Position numbers and translations under genes: made by a program
Part shown: piece by piece, positions 1-5,524 of the stretch
Position numbering within the stretch: position 1 is the stretch's first letter
Layout of the letters: every line of letters begins with the position of its first letter
The notes under the pieces: model-generated
Told to the model about the DNA's origin: nothing
Databases searched by the model: none
Seen by the model: only the letters and a program-made list of their open reading frames with translations
Source: Acidimicrobiia bacterium
GTDB lineage: Bacteria > Actinomycetota > Acidimicrobiia > Spongiisociales > ZC4RG35
Reading direction: 5' to 3'
Assembly: GCA_025929005.1 (NCBI GenBank)
Contig: JAICND010000081.1
Span: 1 to 6,900, forward strand
DNA length: 6,900 nt

Positions 1-416
1 ACTGCATCGACCACGATCAGGGCCCGCGACGCTGGTGGGTCTCCGGCGTCGTAGAGGATCACGTGCCAGCGTGGCCTAGCGCGAATTCCGTGGAAGGTCA
101 CTGCTGCCGAACTGTGCCCGATCGGAAAGGGAGCCATGGCGGCGGCCACGCTCAAAGCCTGCTCGGGTGACACCTGCAACGGCCAGGTAGCTCTCCAATG
201 CCAGAGCGCCACCACCAGCATCGCTGCCAGAAAGCCCCAGCGAAAACCACCGCTCAGAACCAGCAGACCCACGACCCCCAAGGCCGCATAGATGAAAGCT
301 CCGATCCGGCGACGACGCGGGTCGGGAAATCGGTACGGACCCAGGCGACCGGAATCGAGGTCTTCGGGTACGCGGGCGGCTTCGGCTACCTCAGCAGGTA
401 TCTCAATCGGTTCCAT
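1..416 (-). CDS. Partial two-TM membrane protein of unknown function (N-terminal part)
   Basis: Reading the minus strand from the ATG at 416 gives 138 complete codons with no stop before the window edge, so only the N-terminal part is visible. Residues 1-37 are polar, ending in an Arg-rich stretch (RRRR at about 34-37). Two hydrophobic segments follow, at about 40-57 and 60-75, separated by a short GGFR turn. After them comes a soluble region, about 80-138, with alternating hydrophobic residues typical of beta strands. The topology is two membrane helices with both termini probably cytoplasmic; the basic residues before the first helix fit the positive-inside rule. The start overlaps the thrS stop as TGATG, with no separate SD, so translation is probably coupled to thrS. 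I do not recognise a family. The coding call rests on the open frame, the coupling and the membrane pattern. Confidence 0.72.
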   Translation of the reverse strand, partial: MEPIEIPAEVAEAARVPEDLDSGRLGPYRFPDPRRRRIGAFIYAALGVVGLLVLSGGFRWGFLAAMLVVALWHWRATWPLQVSPEQALSVAAAMAPFPIGHSSAAVTFHGIRARPRWHVILYDAGDPPASRALIVVDA

Positions 417-2386
417 CAGGCGTGAGGCGTCAGACGTGAGACGTCAGTCGAACCGGGCGGAGATGCTTGCTCGGCTATCTCAGTTAGAGCCTCGTCAATA
501 GGAACGCCGCGACGTTCTTTGTCCTCTCCGTAGCGACGCAGGCCAACGGTCTGCCCTTCGATGTCCCTGTCACCGACCACGGCCAGGTAGGGGTGCTTGG
601 AGGTGAGTGCTCTCCGTATCTTCTCACCCACCGTGTCGTCACTCCTATCGATCTCCACCCTCAGGCCCGCAGACCGCATCGCCTCGGCGACCTCCGCGGC
701 ATAGGAGTCGTGGCGGTCGGCGACCGGGATTACCGAAACCTGGACGGGTGCCAGCCAGAGTGGGAAAGCACCGGCGTAGTGCTCGACCAGAACTCCGAAG
801 AACCGCTCGATGGAACCAGCTTTGGCACAGTGGATCATGTAGGGCAGGGCGGGCTGATTCTCACGGCTCGTGTACTCGAGACCGAAACGTACCGGAAGGT
901 TGAAGTCCATTTGGATCGTCGAAATTTGCCACCTGCGTCCGATCGCATCCTTGACGTGGATGTCGATTTTGGGTCCATAGAAGGCACCCTCTCCTACGGC
1001 AATCCGAAAGGGCACACTGGCAGACACCAGCGACTGTTGAAGCGAGGCTTCCGCCACCTTCCATTGCTCGGGATCTCCCACGGCCTTCTCGGGCATAGTT
1101 GAGAGATCAGCTTCGAACTCGCTGAAACCGAAGTCTCTGAGCCACGTGAGAACGAAATCGAGATGCATGGCAAGCTCGTCGTCGAGCTGTTCGGGGGTGC
1201 AGAACGTATGCGAATCGTCCTGGGTGAATCCGCGAGCCCGCAAAATCCCGTGGACGACCCCGGAACGCTCTCTCCGGTATACCCCTCCAAGCTCGGACAA
1301 GCGGAGCGGCAGTTCACGGTAGGACCGGCTTCTGCTCTTGTAGATCAATATGTGGAAGGGGCAATTCATCGGTTTGACCCGATAGCTCTCGCCCTCGTCC
1401 ACCTCCATTCCTGGGTACATGTTCTCGCTGTAATAGTCGAGGTGACCGGAGGTCTCCCACAACATTTCGCGGGCCAGATGGGGCGACGAAACGAAGTCGA
1501 ATCCATATCGAAGGTGCAGAGCGCGCGAGTGATCTTCGATGAATTTGCGGATCATGCCCCCCTTGGGATGCCAGACAGCAAGTCCTATTCCCAGTTCACG
1601 CGGGAATGAGAAGAGGTCGAGCTCCGGCCCCAACCGTCGATGATCGCGTCGTTCTGCCTCGGCGACTCTGTTGAGGTGATCTTCGAGCGCTGCTTGGCTC
1701 TCCCAGGCCGTTCCGTAGATGCGTTGCAACTGCGGCTGCTTCTCGTCTCCTCTCCAGTAGGCGCCCGCGACGCGAACCAGCTTTACGGCGCGGAGGCGTC
1801 CTGTGGATGGCACGTGCGGGCCTCGACACAGATCGACGAACTCGTGATTTCGATAGGCCGTCACCTCTGGTCCGGGCCCGACTTCACCGTTTTCCACCGA
1901 CTTGATGATCTCGGTCTTGAACGGCTGGTCGCTGAACAGTTCGAGCGCTTCGCCGCGGGTCATCTCCAGGCGCTCGAAGGGTTGGTCGGCGGCGATGATC
2001 TCGGCCATGCGGGCTTGGATAGCAACGAGGTCTTCTGGCGTGAAAGCCCGACCGATATCGAAGTCGTAGTAGAAGCCGTCCTGGATGGCGGGGCCAATGG
2101 CAAAGTGGGCACCGGGAAACATCCCCAGGACAGCTTGTGCCAGCACGTGCGCTGCCGAGTGCCGGAGTATCTGCCGGCCCTCCTCGCTGGCCTCGGTTAT
2201 CACCGCAAATTTGCCCTCACCGGGTAACGGCCGGTCGAGATCCAGGGGAACCCCATCCAGGCTGACGGCCACGGCCGCCTTGGCGAGACGGGGCCCGATG
2301 GACTCGGCCACAGCACGGCCAGTGACGCCGGGTGGGTGCTCGGCGACGTTCCCGTCGGGATAGATAAGCCTTAAATTCGCTTTCAT
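416..2386 (-). CDS. thrS: Threonine--tRNA ligase (ThrRS), full length
   Basis: This is a cytoplasmic class II aminoacyl-tRNA synthetase that charges tRNA-Thr with threonine using ATP. At 656 residues it has the usual length. Visible in order are an N-terminal TGS domain (about 1-62), the editing domain with HxxxH (H76, H80) and CRGPH (C187, H191), and the catalytic core from about 255. Zinc and threonine ligands C342 (in PMNCPFH), H393 (in DDSH) and H519 (in MIHC) are all present. Motif 2 is YRRERSG (about 370-376) and motif 3 has R528 in GSIERF. The anticodon-binding domain starts near LAPVQV (545) and runs to about 635. Residue 520 is Cys, where most homologues have Arg. The ATG at 2386 is the only sensible start: an in-frame TGA lies 18 bp upstream and the TGS domain begins at once. 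A GAGGA abuts the ATG, too close to be a good SD. Confidence 0.98.
   Translation of the reverse strand: MKANLRLIYPDGNVAEHPPGVTGRAVAESIGPRLAKAAVAVSLDGVPLDLDRPLPGEGKFAVITEASEEGRQILRHSAAHVLAQAVLGMFPGAHFAIGPAIQDGFYYDFDIGRAFTPEDLVAIQARMAEIIAADQPFERLEMTRGEALELFSDQPFKTEIIKSVENGEVGPGPEVTAYRNHEFVDLCRGPHVPSTGRLRAVKLVRVAGAYWRGDEKQPQLQRIYGTAWESQAALEDHLNRVAEAERRDHRRLGPELDLFSFPRELGIGLAVWHPKGGMIRKFIEDHSRALHLRYGFDFVSSPHLAREMLWETSGHLDYYSENMYPGMEVDEGESYRVKPMNCPFHILIYKSRSRSYRELPLRLSELGGVYRRERSGVVHGILRARGFTQDDSHTFCTPEQLDDELAMHLDFVLTWLRDFGFSEFEADLSTMPEKAVGDPEQWKVAEASLQQSLVSASVPFRIAVGEGAFYGPKIDIHVKDAIGRRWQISTIQMDFNLPVRFGLEYTSRENQPALPYMIHCAKAGSIERFFGVLVEHYAGAFPLWLAPVQVSVIPVADRHDSYAAEVAEAMRSAGLRVEIDRSDDTVGEKIRRALTSKHPYLAVVGDRDIEGQTVGLRRYGEDKERRGVPIDEALTEIAEQASPPGSTDVSRLTPHA
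421..448 (-). repeat. Two-copy 14-bp tandem repeat at the 3' end of thrS
   Basis: Positions 421-434 (CGTGAGGCGTCAGA) and 435-448 (CGTGAGACGTCAGT) are adjacent 14-bp copies matching at 12 of 14 positions. They encode the last residues of ThrRS, after the conserved anticodon-binding domain. Because 14 is not a multiple of 3, the copies are read in different frames. On the minus strand each unit begins CTGACG, and the sequence right after the second unit begins CTGATG, which contains the stop/start overlap with the next gene. Confidence 0.7.
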
Positions 2387-2486
2387 TCCTCGGCTAGCCT
2401 TGAGTGCCGATCAGGCTACTCAGCCGCAATTTGGCTCCCGAACGAATTAGGCCACAACTCCCGGAAAGCGAAGGCTAAGAACTCGG
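2387..2486. promoter_or_regulatory. Divergent intergenic region between thrS and the APH-like gene
   Basis: These 100 bp lie between two divergent start codons and must hold the promoters of both thrS (minus) and the phosphotransferase-like gene (plus), unless those lie inside coding sequence. I could not find a convincing -35/-10 pair on either strand. It contains an imperfect inverted repeat (2401-2422) and the 8-bp palindrome GGCTAGCC (2392-2399). It is too short for a standard T-box leader, and I see no T-box sequence. Confidence 0.5.
2401..2422. promoter_or_regulatory. Imperfect inverted repeat upstream of thrS (operator or leader hairpin candidate)
   Basis: TGAGT (2401-2405) plus GCC (2406-2408) pair with GGC (2414-2416) plus ACTCA (2418-2422). 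This gives 8 base pairs around a 5-nt centre (GATCA), with one unpaired T at 2417. The repeat ends 14 bp from the thrS ATG. It could be a dimeric repressor site in DNA, or a hairpin in the thrS leader if transcription starts upstream of it. The loop does not look like a tRNA-Thr anticodon loop, so an E. coli-style thrS operator is not supported. Confidence 0.35.
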
Positions 2487-3317
2487 ATGGAGTACGAAGA
2501 ACTGGTGCGATCGATCGCTCCCGATGCGACATTCAAGGATATCTCGTCGGGGGGCAACAAAGTCTTCCGTCTGCTTCAGGAGTCAGGCGACACCTCGGTC
2601 CTCAAGATTTACATGGGCGTCTCCCGCGAACGACGCGAGCGCCACGCCTTAGAAGCGCTCGGTGGAGTGGTCGGCGTACCGACGATCCTCGACCGCGGCA
2701 ACACGGATGGTCACCACTGGATCCGCATGACCGACGGCGGCACCTGGGACCTGGCATCTCTGCCCCGCAACCTCGACATCGTTCGCAGCGCCGGGCGCGT
2801 ATTGCGCGGGGTCCACGAGTCCCCCGGCAAACTCACCAACCTTGCCAACTCCATCGACGATGACAACATCGCTGCCCACTACATGTCGACTCTCAATCGC
2901 CTCGAGCGCTATCGGAGGCGACTTGGCTTTGCGTCGGACATGCTGGATGCAGCCCGTACTACGGGGGCGCCACATGCCAGTAGTCCCCGGCCCGCCCACA
3001 CGCGCCCCACCCCCGAACAGTTTCTCGTCACCGAAGGCGGTCAGGTGACCCTGATCGATTGGGAGTGGGCGACGATGGCTCCACCGGAGTGGGACGTCAG
3101 CCTCGCCTCATGGCAACTTGCCAACTTGCTCGGCGACCAGGCGGCTGCCGCCTTCGTTGAGGGATATGGAGCCGCCGTCTCAGCAGCGCGGTTGCGGCCC
3201 TGGATCGCGTATCACGCCGCCATGATCATGCTCGACGCTGCTGAGAAGCGCGACGGCCGCCTGCACGATCTCGCCCCGATGATTCGCGCCATGGCTGACG
3301 CCGTGGGCTATGCCTGA
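2487..3317 (+). CDS. APH-fold phosphotransferase-like protein with a lost HxD catalytic motif
   Basis: The 276-residue protein has the layout of the aminoglycoside phosphotransferase/choline kinase (APH) family, whose members move phosphate from ATP to small molecules. Visible are a glycine-rich loop (SSGGNK, 20-25), the ATP-binding Lys K40 in VLKIY, the helix with ERHALEAL (51-58), and GRVLRGVHES (103-112). The metal-binding Asp is D191 in LIDWEWA, followed by PPEWDV. Relatives carry a catalytic loop of the form HGDLTPEQFLV or HRDLTPEQFLV. Here the matching stretch is HTRPTPEQFLV (171-181), so the catalytic Asp position is Arg173. The preceding residues 161-170 are unusually Pro-rich. The frame is intact, so this may be a pseudokinase or binding protein, a recently damaged gene, or a sequencing artefact. 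The substrate is unknown, and the family name does not imply antibiotic resistance. AAGG at 2471-2474 is a weak, distant SD for the ATG. Confidence 0.85.
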   Translation: MEYEELVRSIAPDATFKDISSGGNKVFRLLQESGDTSVLKIYMGVSRERRERHALEALGGVVGVPTILDRGNTDGHHWIRMTDGGTWDLASLPRNLDIVRSAGRVLRGVHESPGKLTNLANSIDDDNIAAHYMSTLNRLERYRRRLGFASDMLDAARTTGAPHASSPRPAHTRPTPEQFLVTEGGQVTLIDWEWATMAPPEWDVSLASWQLANLLGDQAAAAFVEGYGAAVSAARLRPWIAYHAAMIMLDAAEKRDGRLHDLAPMIRAMADAVGYA

Positions 3318-3384
3318 GACCGTCGAAATACGCCTGAACCAAGCAGTCCGCGAAATCCACCAATATTCGGGGGCTCGCTCTTAG

Positions 3385-3404
3385 CCTCGTCGGGTCGGAC
3401 GAGG
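3385..3404 (+). promoter_or_regulatory. Perfect hairpin overlapping the SD of the zinc-ribbon gene
   Basis: CCTCGTC (3385-3391) and GACGAGG (3398-3404) are exact reverse complements separated by the 6-nt loop GGGTCG. The 3' arm shares GAGG (3401-3404) with the SD GAGGAGG (3401-3407) of the gene starting at 3413. In RNA the 7-bp GC-rich stem would partly hide the ribosome binding site. No T-run follows, so it is not a classic intrinsic terminator for the upstream gene. Confidence 0.5.
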
Positions 3405-3407
3405 AGG
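3401..3407 (+). promoter_or_regulatory. Strong Shine-Dalgarno GAGGAGG that fixes a TTG start
   Basis: GAGGAGG ends 5 nt before the TTG at 3413 and 8 nt before a second TTG at 3416. It is the clearest SD in the window and the main reason to accept this short gene with a non-ATG start. Confidence 0.75.
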
Positions 3408-3412
3408 ATCGA

Positions 3413-3613
3413 TTGTTGGAGGCGTTGTTGGCAGCTACGGCCACATCGGGCCTGTTGGTCCTGGCTCGTGGCCAGCGACAGGTAGTTGATGACTTTGATT
3501 CCAACCGGGTGATGATCGATGACGGTGACGATGACCTTCCCTGTCCGTGGTGCTACAGCCCCACGGCCGTTGAGGACGATCGATGTCCCAATTGCTCCCT
3601 CCGGTTCGGTTGA
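3413..3613 (+). CDS. Small zinc-ribbon protein (66 aa), function unknown
   Basis: A short protein with two CxxC knuckles, CPWC (C44, C47) and CPNC (C58, C61), spaced as in a zinc ribbon that would bind one structural zinc ion through four Cys. The N-terminal third (about 2-20) is moderately hydrophobic (Leu/Ala-rich, ending LLVLARG) and could be a helix or weak membrane anchor. A very acidic linker (about 26-41) follows, and the ribbon forms the C-terminal end. A strong GAGGAGG 5 nt upstream supports the TTG at 3413; TTG at 3416 is the alternative. It lies 95 bp after the APH-like gene on the same strand and may share its transcript. It ends 4 bp from the convergent mshD stop. The call is supported by SD, Cys spacing and lack of overlap with other genes. 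Partner and role cannot be read from the sequence. Confidence 0.75.
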   Translation: MLEALLAATATSGLLVLARGQRQVVDDFDSNRVMIDDGDDDLPCPWCYSPTAVEDDRCPNCSLRFG

Positions 3614-3617
3614 CGCG

Positions 3618-4502
3618 CTAGAGCGATTTCACGAAGGACCGGTCCACATGGTCGAGGCGAAAGCCAACCGACTCGTACAGGCGGGTCGCACGATCATTTC
3701 CTGAGTCCACGTATAACACCGCGGTGTTCGCATTCGCTCGGCTGAGATGAGCAAGACCGTCGAGCAGCAACGCTCTCCCCAGACCCTGACCCTGCTGGGC
3801 CGGGGCAACGGCAAGCACATAGATCTCGCCGACAGCCGCTTCCTCCTGTTTAGTCCAACAGAATCCGATGATCTTCTGGTGACGACGAGCGACGATCACG
3901 TGAGCGGCGTCGAACCAGGACTGTTCCATCCGTCGGCCCAGCACGCTGGTCGTCCAGTTGCCGTTCTCGTGGTGTCCGGTGAAAGCCTCGTTGTTGACTT
4001 CGAGCCATTCCTGCTCGTCGTGTCCAGGGCGAAATCGGCCCACCTCGACCGCAGACGGATACCGCGGCTCGGACAGGGGCGGGAGATCCACAATCAGAGA
4101 CCGCAGTTCTCGCTCGGGGCGAAACCCTTGGGTCAGGGCAGCCTCGGCCAGGTGCGGGAGAAAGGTCCACAGTCGGAGACCGGCACCTTGCCTTTGGGCC
4201 ACCTCTTCAATCGCACCCTCCAACAACGACCGAAAGACTGCAGGTGTGCGCCAGGCGGGATGAACTGCCAGTTCCCCCGTCCACCAATGAGGTTGGAGCC
4301 CAACGGTGAGACCGACATAACCGACTATCTGGTTGTCCACTTCCACAACCAGCCCCGGCATCTCGTCGGGACGTCCCGTTGTGAGCTCGAGAAAGAGATG
4401 CTCTCCGATCGGACGATGACCGTCGGCCAGATCGACTGTCTCAAACAGACGATTGATGCCCGCCAGGTCTTGGGGGAACCATGCCTGACGAGGAGCGGTC
4501 AT
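3618..4502 (-). CDS. mshD: Mycothiol synthase MshD (tandem GNAT acetyltransferase)
   Basis: MshD catalyses the last step of mycothiol synthesis, acetylating Cys-GlcN-Ins with acetyl-CoA to give the main low-molecular-weight thiol of actinobacteria. The 294 residues form two GNAT domains (about 1-140 and 150-294), close to known MshD size. The C-terminal, catalytic domain is typical: VNNEAFTGHHENGNWT (169-184), IGFCWTK (212-218), VGEIYVLAV (224-232), the acetyl-CoA loop QGQGLGRA (237-244), VLYVDSGN (262-269) and LYESVGF (275-281). In the N-terminal domain the expected acetyl-CoA loop is replaced by AWRTPAVF (83-90), without the usual glycines. The ATG at 4502 has no SD; a TACTCT hexamer 7 nt upstream fits a leaderless start. 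It diverges from the patatin gene and converges on the zinc-ribbon gene. A generic double GNAT is the alternative, but the motif match to MshD is good along the whole protein. Confidence 0.88.
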   Translation of the reverse strand: MTAPRQAWFPQDLAGINRLFETVDLADGHRPIGEHLFLELTTGRPDEMPGLVVEVDNQIVGYVGLTVGLQPHWWTGELAVHPAWRTPAVFRSLLEGAIEEVAQRQGAGLRLWTFLPHLAEAALTQGFRPERELRSLIVDLPPLSEPRYPSAVEVGRFRPGHDEQEWLEVNNEAFTGHHENGNWTTSVLGRRMEQSWFDAAHVIVARRHQKIIGFCWTKQEEAAVGEIYVLAVAPAQQGQGLGRALLLDGLAHLSRANANTAVLYVDSGNDRATRLYESVGFRLDHVDRSFVKSL

Positions 4503-4555
4503 ACACGCGAGAGTATGCCCGTACCGAACCCTCGACCCCTATGCTCAGCGTTCGG
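4503..4555. promoter_or_regulatory. Compact divergent promoter region (mshD / patatin), probably leaderless
   Basis: Only 53 bp separate the chosen starts, and neither has an SD. On the minus strand TACTCT (4515 to 4510) fits the actinobacterial -10 form TAnnnT and lies 7 nt from the mshD ATG. On the plus strand TATGCT (4540-4545) lies 10 nt before the patatin ATG at 4556. No good -35 element is seen for either. Both hexamers are short and could occur by chance. Confidence 0.35.
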
Positions 4556-5521
4556 ATGAGTGCGGTAGGAATCGTCCTCGGTGGAGGCGGAATCACCGGG
4601 GCAGGCTTTGAAATGGCTGCCTTGATGGCGATCGAACTCGCCACCGGCTGGAACTGCAACGACGCTGACGTCGTCGTCGGCACCTCCTCCGGTGCGTTCG
4701 TGGCGGCACTCGTACGCAGCAACCGCCTCGATCTCGACTCGATGGTGCTTCCCACCGACGACCGTGAAGCCGTCGCCCGGCGTATACGCGATCGGATCTT
4801 CTCCCGCCGGCCTGGCGTGAAGGTCGGTACCTGGTTGCGCCACGGAATCCTGCCCGGAGTCCGCAGTCCAGGACTGACCCTGTTGCTAGGTTCGCCGGCT
4901 CCATATGACACCGCCGGTCTGGCGGAATGGGTCAGCGAAGAACTCGGAGAAGAGGCGAGCCGGTGGCCCAAGATGCCAACGCTGATCGTCGCCTACGACG
5001 TAGCAGCGCGACGCCGGGTGGCCTTTGGCACGCTCGATGCTCCCGAATGCGGGCTGGCCGATGCCGTCGCGGCGTCAACCGCCATCCCGGTGGTCTTCAG
5101 ACCGTGGACGATCCACGGGCGGCACTATGTCGATGGTGGAGTCATCTCTGGCACCCATGCCGACCTCGTTCTCGGCAATCCCCGTCCGCTCGACCTGGTT
5201 CTGATCATTGCCCCCATGGCGGCCGAGGAGGACCGCGCCGGAGCGTGGGTGCACGAGAGAATGTTCGATCGGGTTGGACGGCGCAGTCTGGACGAAGAGG
5301 CCCGGATCATCAGGGGAGCCTGGCCCGAGTGCGACATCCTCATCTTGAGACCAACCCCACAGGTGCTGGCGACCATGCGGCCCAACCCCATGGACCCTGA
5401 TCTGGCGGTCCCGGCCTTTGTCCGGACGCTCATCTCGATGAAGAAGACTCTTGCCGAACCAGAAGCCTGGACAATTCTTCGCCGCCACCTGACGGCGGCC
5501 CGTCTAGCGAAAGGGTCGTAG
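4556..5521 (+). CDS. Patatin-like phospholipase / serine hydrolase
   Basis: A patatin-family lipid acyl hydrolase, using a Ser-Asp dyad to cleave acyl esters. The 321-residue protein (numbering from the ATG at 4556) begins with the oxyanion-hole loop GIVLGGGGITG (5-15). The nucleophile elbow GTSSG (42-46, Ser44) follows, then DGG (193-195, Asp193) in HYVDGGVISG. All catalytic elements are present. The loop has Thr where many patatins have Arg or Lys before the last Gly. No signal peptide or membrane helix is evident, so it is probably cytoplasmic, as in the RssA-like bacterial group. The frame is open back to ATG 4481, but that start would overlap mshD by 22 bp and add 25 low-similarity residues. 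ATG 4541 is possible. I prefer 4556 because the family motif starts right after it and TATGCT lies just upstream. The physiological substrate is unknown. Confidence 0.87.
   Translation: MSAVGIVLGGGGITGAGFEMAALMAIELATGWNCNDADVVVGTSSGAFVAALVRSNRLDLDSMVLPTDDREAVARRIRDRIFSRRPGVKVGTWLRHGILPGVRSPGLTLLLGSPAPYDTAGLAEWVSEELGEEASRWPKMPTLIVAYDVAARRRVAFGTLDAPECGLADAVAASTAIPVVFRPWTIHGRHYVDGGVISGTHADLVLGNPRPLDLVLIIAPMAAEEDRAGAWVHERMFDRVGRRSLDEEARIIRGAWPECDILILRPTPQVLATMRPNPMDPDLAVPAFVRTLISMKKTLAEPEAWTILRRHLTAARLAKGS
5481..5499. repeat. GC-rich inverted repeat near the convergent 3' ends
   Basis: GCCGCC (5481-5486) and GGCGGC (5494-5499) form a perfect 6-bp stem around a 7-nt loop, inside the last codons of the patatin gene and 26 bp beyond the antiporter stop. 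Neither strand has a T-run after the stem, so it is not a standard intrinsic terminator. It could still slow or process transcripts from both convergent genes. Chance occurrence in GC-rich coding sequence is also likely. Confidence 0.3.
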
Positions 5522-5524
5522 CTC

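Noticed and set aside
198..501. Short plus-strand frames over the left-edge gene and thrS end
   Set aside because: The minus-strand frame through 1-416 has a membrane protein pattern and coupling to thrS; the plus frames are Arg/Pro-rich with no SD.
1640..2227. A 195-codon open frame on the plus strand inside thrS (also 593-1102 and 1163-1609)
   Set aside because: They lie wholly antisense to the well-conserved thrS, show no family motif, and long open antisense frames are expected in GC-rich genes.
2387..2486. T-box riboswitch or tRNA-like operator in the thrS leader
   Set aside because: The region is too short for a T-box, no T-box consensus is seen, and the hairpin loop does not resemble a Thr anticodon loop.
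3635..3644. 10-bp perfect palindrome GGACCGGTCC near the end of mshD
   Set aside because: It lies in coding sequence, has no loop, and such short GC palindromes are common by chance.
4481..4555. Extended N-terminus for the patatin protein from ATG 4481
   Set aside because: It would overlap the start of mshD, has no SD, and adds polar residues before the family's usual N-terminal glycine loop.
3747..4559. A 270-codon plus-strand open frame across mshD
   Set aside because: It is antisense to the strongly supported mshD along nearly its whole length and has no recognisable motif.
4441..4971. Minus-strand frames over the patatin N-terminal region
   Set aside because: Ser/Arg/Pro-rich composition typical of antisense reading; the patatin motifs on the plus strand are decisive.
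5481..5499. Intrinsic terminator between the patatin and antiporter genes
   Set aside because: The hairpin has no T-run on either strand and lies inside coding sequence, so I list it only as an inverted repeat.
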